From Owenia fusiformis (taxonomy: Eukaryota; Annelida; Polychaeta; Sabellida; Oweniidae): 64,000 bases of DNA. A program made the translations under genes and the position numbers. The notes beneath the pieces are model-generated. The model had not been told where the DNA came from. It ran no database searches and worked only from the letters and a program-made list of their open reading frames with translations. This document shows positions 60,183-64,000 of the stretch, in pieces (positions within the stretch are counted from its first letter, which is position 1; the number at the start of each line of letters is the position of its first letter). Where the stretch lies: positions 30,595,001 to 30,659,000 of the forward strand of contig CAIIXF020000012.1 of NCBI GenBank assembly GCA_903813345.2, in the 5' to 3' direction.

Positions 60183-62643
60183 ATGGAAAAGAATACAAGG
60201 TCTAATAGCAGTGTCGCTGGTGAAAGAACATTACGTCATCGTTCCGATGTAAGTCCAGCGCAGTCCAAAGTGAGGCTCCAATCTCCTGGTGTATCGCATA
60301 CAAAGAAATCTGCAAACAGACGTACAGAAAGCCCAGGCGCAAGTAAAAAGGATACAGGTCACAAAAGAAAGAAATCAATATCTGAAAGCCCAAACGTAAA
60401 TAAAAAAGAAATTAAAAATAAAACTTCGAATTCACCGGCTAGGAGTCCAAACATCACCAAACAAGGAATAAAGACGGAGAAATCAAAAGTGAGAAATGAA
60501 AGTCCAGGGCTAGCAAGTGGCAATAAATCTGCACAAAAGACACAAACTAAAAATCCAATTGAGAAAATCAATGACTTAAAGTCACCCAATTTAGGATCTC
60601 CAGATTCCATTAAATCGCCAAGAGGGAGAGGAAGACCAAAAAAGGACATTGCTGTTTCAGAAGCGTCCTCTCGTTCCTCCACTCCAGATATAGCAATCTC
60701 GAATAGTGCAAAACGTGGTAGAGGTCGACCAAAGACAATATCGCCAATTAAGATTGAACCGGAAAGTGAATCCAATGACAGTGACATTGATTTTCCTAAA
60801 CTAAAAGACTCTCATATGAATGCTCTAAAAATGGATCCATTTGAATTCCAAGATGATTTGGATGATGAAAGTTATTCAATGGGGCCACCGAGTAGACCGT
60901 TGAGATTATCAGTTGACCAACAAAGCGACCAATCATCATTAGGGCCTCATTCTCCAACTAAACCACCCGATTTAGAAAAAGAAACCTTTCTAAACCCAAG
61001 TACTTCAAAGCCATTTGAGACTATACCCAAAAAAGGGCGTGGTCGTCCGAAAAAGATATCCCCTGCTCATGACTTAAACAAAACGGAGCAATTTAAAATA
61101 AAGACTGGTAAAGTCATCGAACGGAGGCTAAGTGAGGGACCGCCACAACTTGAACCTGAAATCCCACAGAGCTTCTTAAACAACATTGAACAAGAGCAGT
61201 CAGAGTCCATTGAAAGACAAACAAAGGAAATGGTGGATTCTCCTGACTCCAGTACAACTAAAAGAGGAAGGGGTAGACCACCAAAATCAGAAAAACAAAA
61301 TAAAGAATGTAATAAACAAAATAATGAAATAAGATTAGAAAACTTACAGTCACAGGGAGGAATCACGAGGAAAGAATGTTCGCCTTTAGTTGAACCAATT
61401 AAAAAGCGGGGCAGACCTCCTAAACAAACAATAGAAAACAATGCAGTAATCCTCACAACTGAAGAATTAAATGAACAATTGACCATTGATGACAGCACAA
61501 TTAAAGACAATGTGAATAGTCCCACAAAAAGCAGGGGGAGACCCCTGACAAGGAAACCTATACAGACTTCTGATAAAATACAGAAACCAAACTTGCCACA
61601 ATATGAATCTAAAGACACTGACAGTTCCCCTGTGACCTCTCAAAGGAGAGAGAGTCACAAAAGAGTGGGGCGGCCAAGTGGGAGGAGTAAGTCGAGAGGG
61701 AGGAGCAAGTCAAGGGGGAGGAGCAAGTCAAGGGGGAGGAGCAAGTCAAGGGGGAGGAGCAAGTCAAGGGGGAGGGGCAAGTCAAGGGGGAGGAGCAATA
61801 CAAAAGAAGTGGAGATGAATGACATTGAAAAACAAAAAATCAACGAAATCCATGAAACAAATAAACAAAGTGAGATGGACATTACTGAAACTATAGGTAA
61901 AACATCAAGGGAAACGATGAGTGAAGCATCAGATGCTGGTAGAACTGATCAAATCACTATAAGCAATACTGCCATCAATGAAAGCAAATCTGAAACTGGT
62001 CCAAAAAGAAGGAGTGAGAAACGCCCAATATATAAAGGTGCTAAGAAACTGGCAGTTGACTTAGAAAAACTTATCAATGATAAAAACATAACTTGTGTAA
62101 GTAAAACTGAAGCAAAAAACAAACAAACAACACAAATCAAAAATATAGAGCATAGTATTAATAAAAGTGAAAATATGACACTTGAACAAAAGGCAGAACA
62201 AGCTAATGTAAATAATGAGGAGACAATTGACAATGTAGCAGATAATACGGGTGTTAGTAATAGCATTGATGATACTATTAAGCCTGTGAAACCAAGGAGG
62301 GGAAGACCCCCTAAAAGAAGAGAAGACAGCATTGAAGCCAAATCACCTTTAGCAACAAATGAAAGTAGAAATCTTTCCACAGGGAAAACATCCGAATCAA
62401 CTGTGGAGCCAAAAACAAAAGACAATATAACTCAGAGAAAACGATCAAAGTCTGCATCTCGGTATAAAGTAGGCAATGCTTTGAAAAATGTGATGACAGA
62501 TGCTGATAAAGGTGATTCCGAAAATGACAATCATATGGATGATCCGGGCACTGATGGTGATAAGTCGGAGATGAATAAAACTGATGATGTGATTGGTCCA
62601 AACAATGAAGTCCAGCCAAATACTATTTCATTTGTAAAAACAG
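60183..62643 (+). CDS. Multi-AT-hook nuclear protein, large 5' coding exon
   Basis: The exon starts at ATG immediately after an acceptor and ends at a donor (ACAG then GTATGT) in phase 1, giving 820 complete codons; the rest of the gene lies to the right of the window. GRP-type AT-hook cores sit at about residues 147-154, 178-184, 283-291, 361-368, 407-414, 449-455, 493-499 and 704-712, several with full KRGRGRP or KKGRGRP sequence. Such motifs bind the minor groove of AT-rich DNA. Residues about 500-538 are GRSKSR repeats encoded by an 18-bp tandem repeat. SP and TP pairs are common and the whole protein is charged and disordered, without a visible enzymatic fold. A chromatin or transcription regulator is likely, and downstream exons probably carry the diagnostic domain. 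I cannot name the family. Confidence 0.85.
61679..61800 (+). repeat. 18-bp coding minisatellite
   Basis: Six to seven near-identical units GGGAGGAGCAAGTCAAGG in frame within the AT-hook exon. Units differ at one or two bases (the first has TCGAGA; the sixth GGGGC), consistent with recent expansion. Confidence 0.9.
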
Positions 62644-64000
62644 GTATGTATATATGTACATATGATTGAAAAAAGGTTTATTTATAAGTTTTAGCAGATT
62701 GAATTTTTAATTTGAACTACATGTAGTTGGAAGGGGCAACATTTGTAGTACATGTATTGTCAAATAAGGAACAACAAATATGTTATTTTAATGGAACATA
62801 ATGTCACATTTTTATGTGAAGTATTTGGGGAATTAATCTTGAAAATAAATATGTAAGATAAATATGTATGCGCAAGTGCTAATGGGTTGTACCAAAAATT
62901 AATACAGAACACAGCAAGAAAAAGAAAACATCTGAGAGTACACATGTCATAAAGAAAACAAACCCCAACTTTCCCAAATCATAATCCAATGTGAAAAGAA
63001 ACTGTATCCAATACCCCCTCCCCACCATTCAAGTACAAATATCTCAATTTGAGACCACAGCACAAAGGAACATTTCATTCATACTGAAGCCATTGCAGTA
63101 CAAGTTGAAGAAGTTTTCAATTCAACACTAAACTGAAAATTATTTGGCATTGGTTTGCTTGATGTGCTCGAGATGTCATCTAAACATCAACTTAGCGCCC
63201 CCTATAAGCTGCTCAGAAATGGATTCGGGGCCATGAATGGCACCGAAGAGTCATTTATTTTCATTTTAACACTAGAAAGGAATTTTTATTATGTCCCCAC
63301 CACATAGTGTGGGGCCATATTGTCGTCCTAGGCGCGTCCGTCCGTCCGTCTGTCTGTCTGGTTGTCTGTCTGTCCGTCCGTACGTCCGGCAGTTTTCTCC
63401 AAAACCGCTACAGGTATCACCTTCTAATTTTCAGGAATAAGTTATGAGTGCCTATAGATGTGGATGAAAAAAATTTAACTCGAAACCTACTTCCTGTCGG
63501 CCATTTTGAAGTCAAATGCTAAAATCCTTGTCTGCAAACTTTAAGAAAAACTGCTTCACAGTTGCATTTAAAACTTTAACATCTTGTTCAGCTCACTTCA
63601 TTCTAGATCTGATTAGGTTTTGGACCTGCTAGCTCAGTCATGTCAGCCATTTTGAATGTCTTAAGAAAAGTTAGCGCGCGATAATACTTTGTATCATATT
63701 CAATGGTGTTTTTGAGTTTTCATACTTTAACTATTTAGTAGCTTTATAAATAATTTCAGATGTACTTTGCTGTAAAAGCCTACTTTATTGTTAACAGTAG
63801 TTATATGTGATAATTTTGTAAAAAGAAATCAGCAAAAACTCATAAGGACTTTTTTATTGTCGGCCATTTTGGATTTTTCCGTCCTAAAATCTTGTCTGTG
63901 AAGTCTTGTCTGCGCGTTTTCAGGTGAACCGTTTGGTGGATCAATTTCAAATTTTCAGGGATGATTCTTAGTATAAAAATCTATATCTCATTAGTTTTTT
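62644..64000. other. Intron of the AT-hook gene with repeats
   Basis: Contains the dispersed repeat shared with 4.43 kb (62950-63130). From about 63290 it holds a repeat starting ATGTCCCCACCACATAGTG with a GTCC/GTCT microsatellite at 63340-63390 and several GGCCATTTTG blocks to the window edge. It resembles in plan the GTGGTGACA-headed repeats. No next exon was seen before the window ends. Confidence 0.6.

Noticed and set aside
60359-62425. Several antisense frames of 60-180 codons
   Set aside because: Shadows of the low-complexity AT-hook exon.
62644-62669. Last eight codons of the open frame of the AT-hook exon
   Set aside because: They follow a GTATGT donor and read into AT-rich intron sequence.

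Overview
The window is animal nuclear DNA. It is AT-rich and gene-poor, has spliceosomal introns, and is crowded with small inverted-repeat transposons, minisatellites and fragments of LINE and Penelope-type retroelements. The retroelement fragments, a pair of cephalotoxin/rapunzel-like genes and a repeat starting ATGTCCCCACCACATAGTG suggest a marine invertebrate, perhaps a mollusc or other lophotrochozoan. That placement is an inference; no search was run.

Four genes can be supported. (1) On the minus strand at 2.0-5.1 kb (perhaps to 6.06 kb) is the 3' part of a single-pass membrane protein with an EGF-like domain. It was found by matching splice sites and intron phases, because no long open frame marks it. 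(2, 3) At 12.75-18.62 kb and 31.21-33.11 kb are two plus-strand paralogues of 434 and 436 residues. Each has a 28-nt first coding exon, a phase-1 intron (4.56 kb and 0.59 kb) and one large exon. They look like secreted or membrane-active helical proteins of the cephalotoxin-like/rapunzel family. Their promoters and leaders are also homologous, so whole loci were duplicated. (4) At 60.18-62.64 kb is a large plus-strand exon of a nuclear protein with about eight AT-hooks and an expanded Arg-Ser-Lys repeat; the gene runs off the right edge.

The rest is layered repeat DNA. The 4.56-kb intron of paralogue 1 holds at least six elements, including two paired hairpin modules and a triple-palindrome element. 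An 8.2-kb structure with inverted arms of about 0.75 kb (22.65-30.88 kb) lies just upstream of paralogue 2. Inside it are a 1.54-kb tandem duplication carrying a mariner-type element and a 1.16-kb insertion whose empty site survives in the opposite arm. From 33.4 to 40.6 kb come a LINE 3' end, a mariner-type MITE, another hairpin pair, an inverted copy of intron sequence from paralogue 1 interrupted by an 857-bp tandem duplication, and a decayed Penelope-like reverse transcriptase. From 40.6 to 60.2 kb I see no gene I can defend; it holds a nested MITE with a minisatellite dense in AGGTCA half-sites, a 1.3-kb TIR element full of AACGCT motifs, several palindrome-headed repeats and a 0.9-kb minisatellite.

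The genes show no obvious shared pathway. The clearest biology is the evolution of the toxin-like pair: locus duplication, transposon load of very different size, and a patch of near-identity that suggests gene conversion. All comparisons were made by eye, so coordinates of repeats are approximate while splice-site coordinates were counted base by base.
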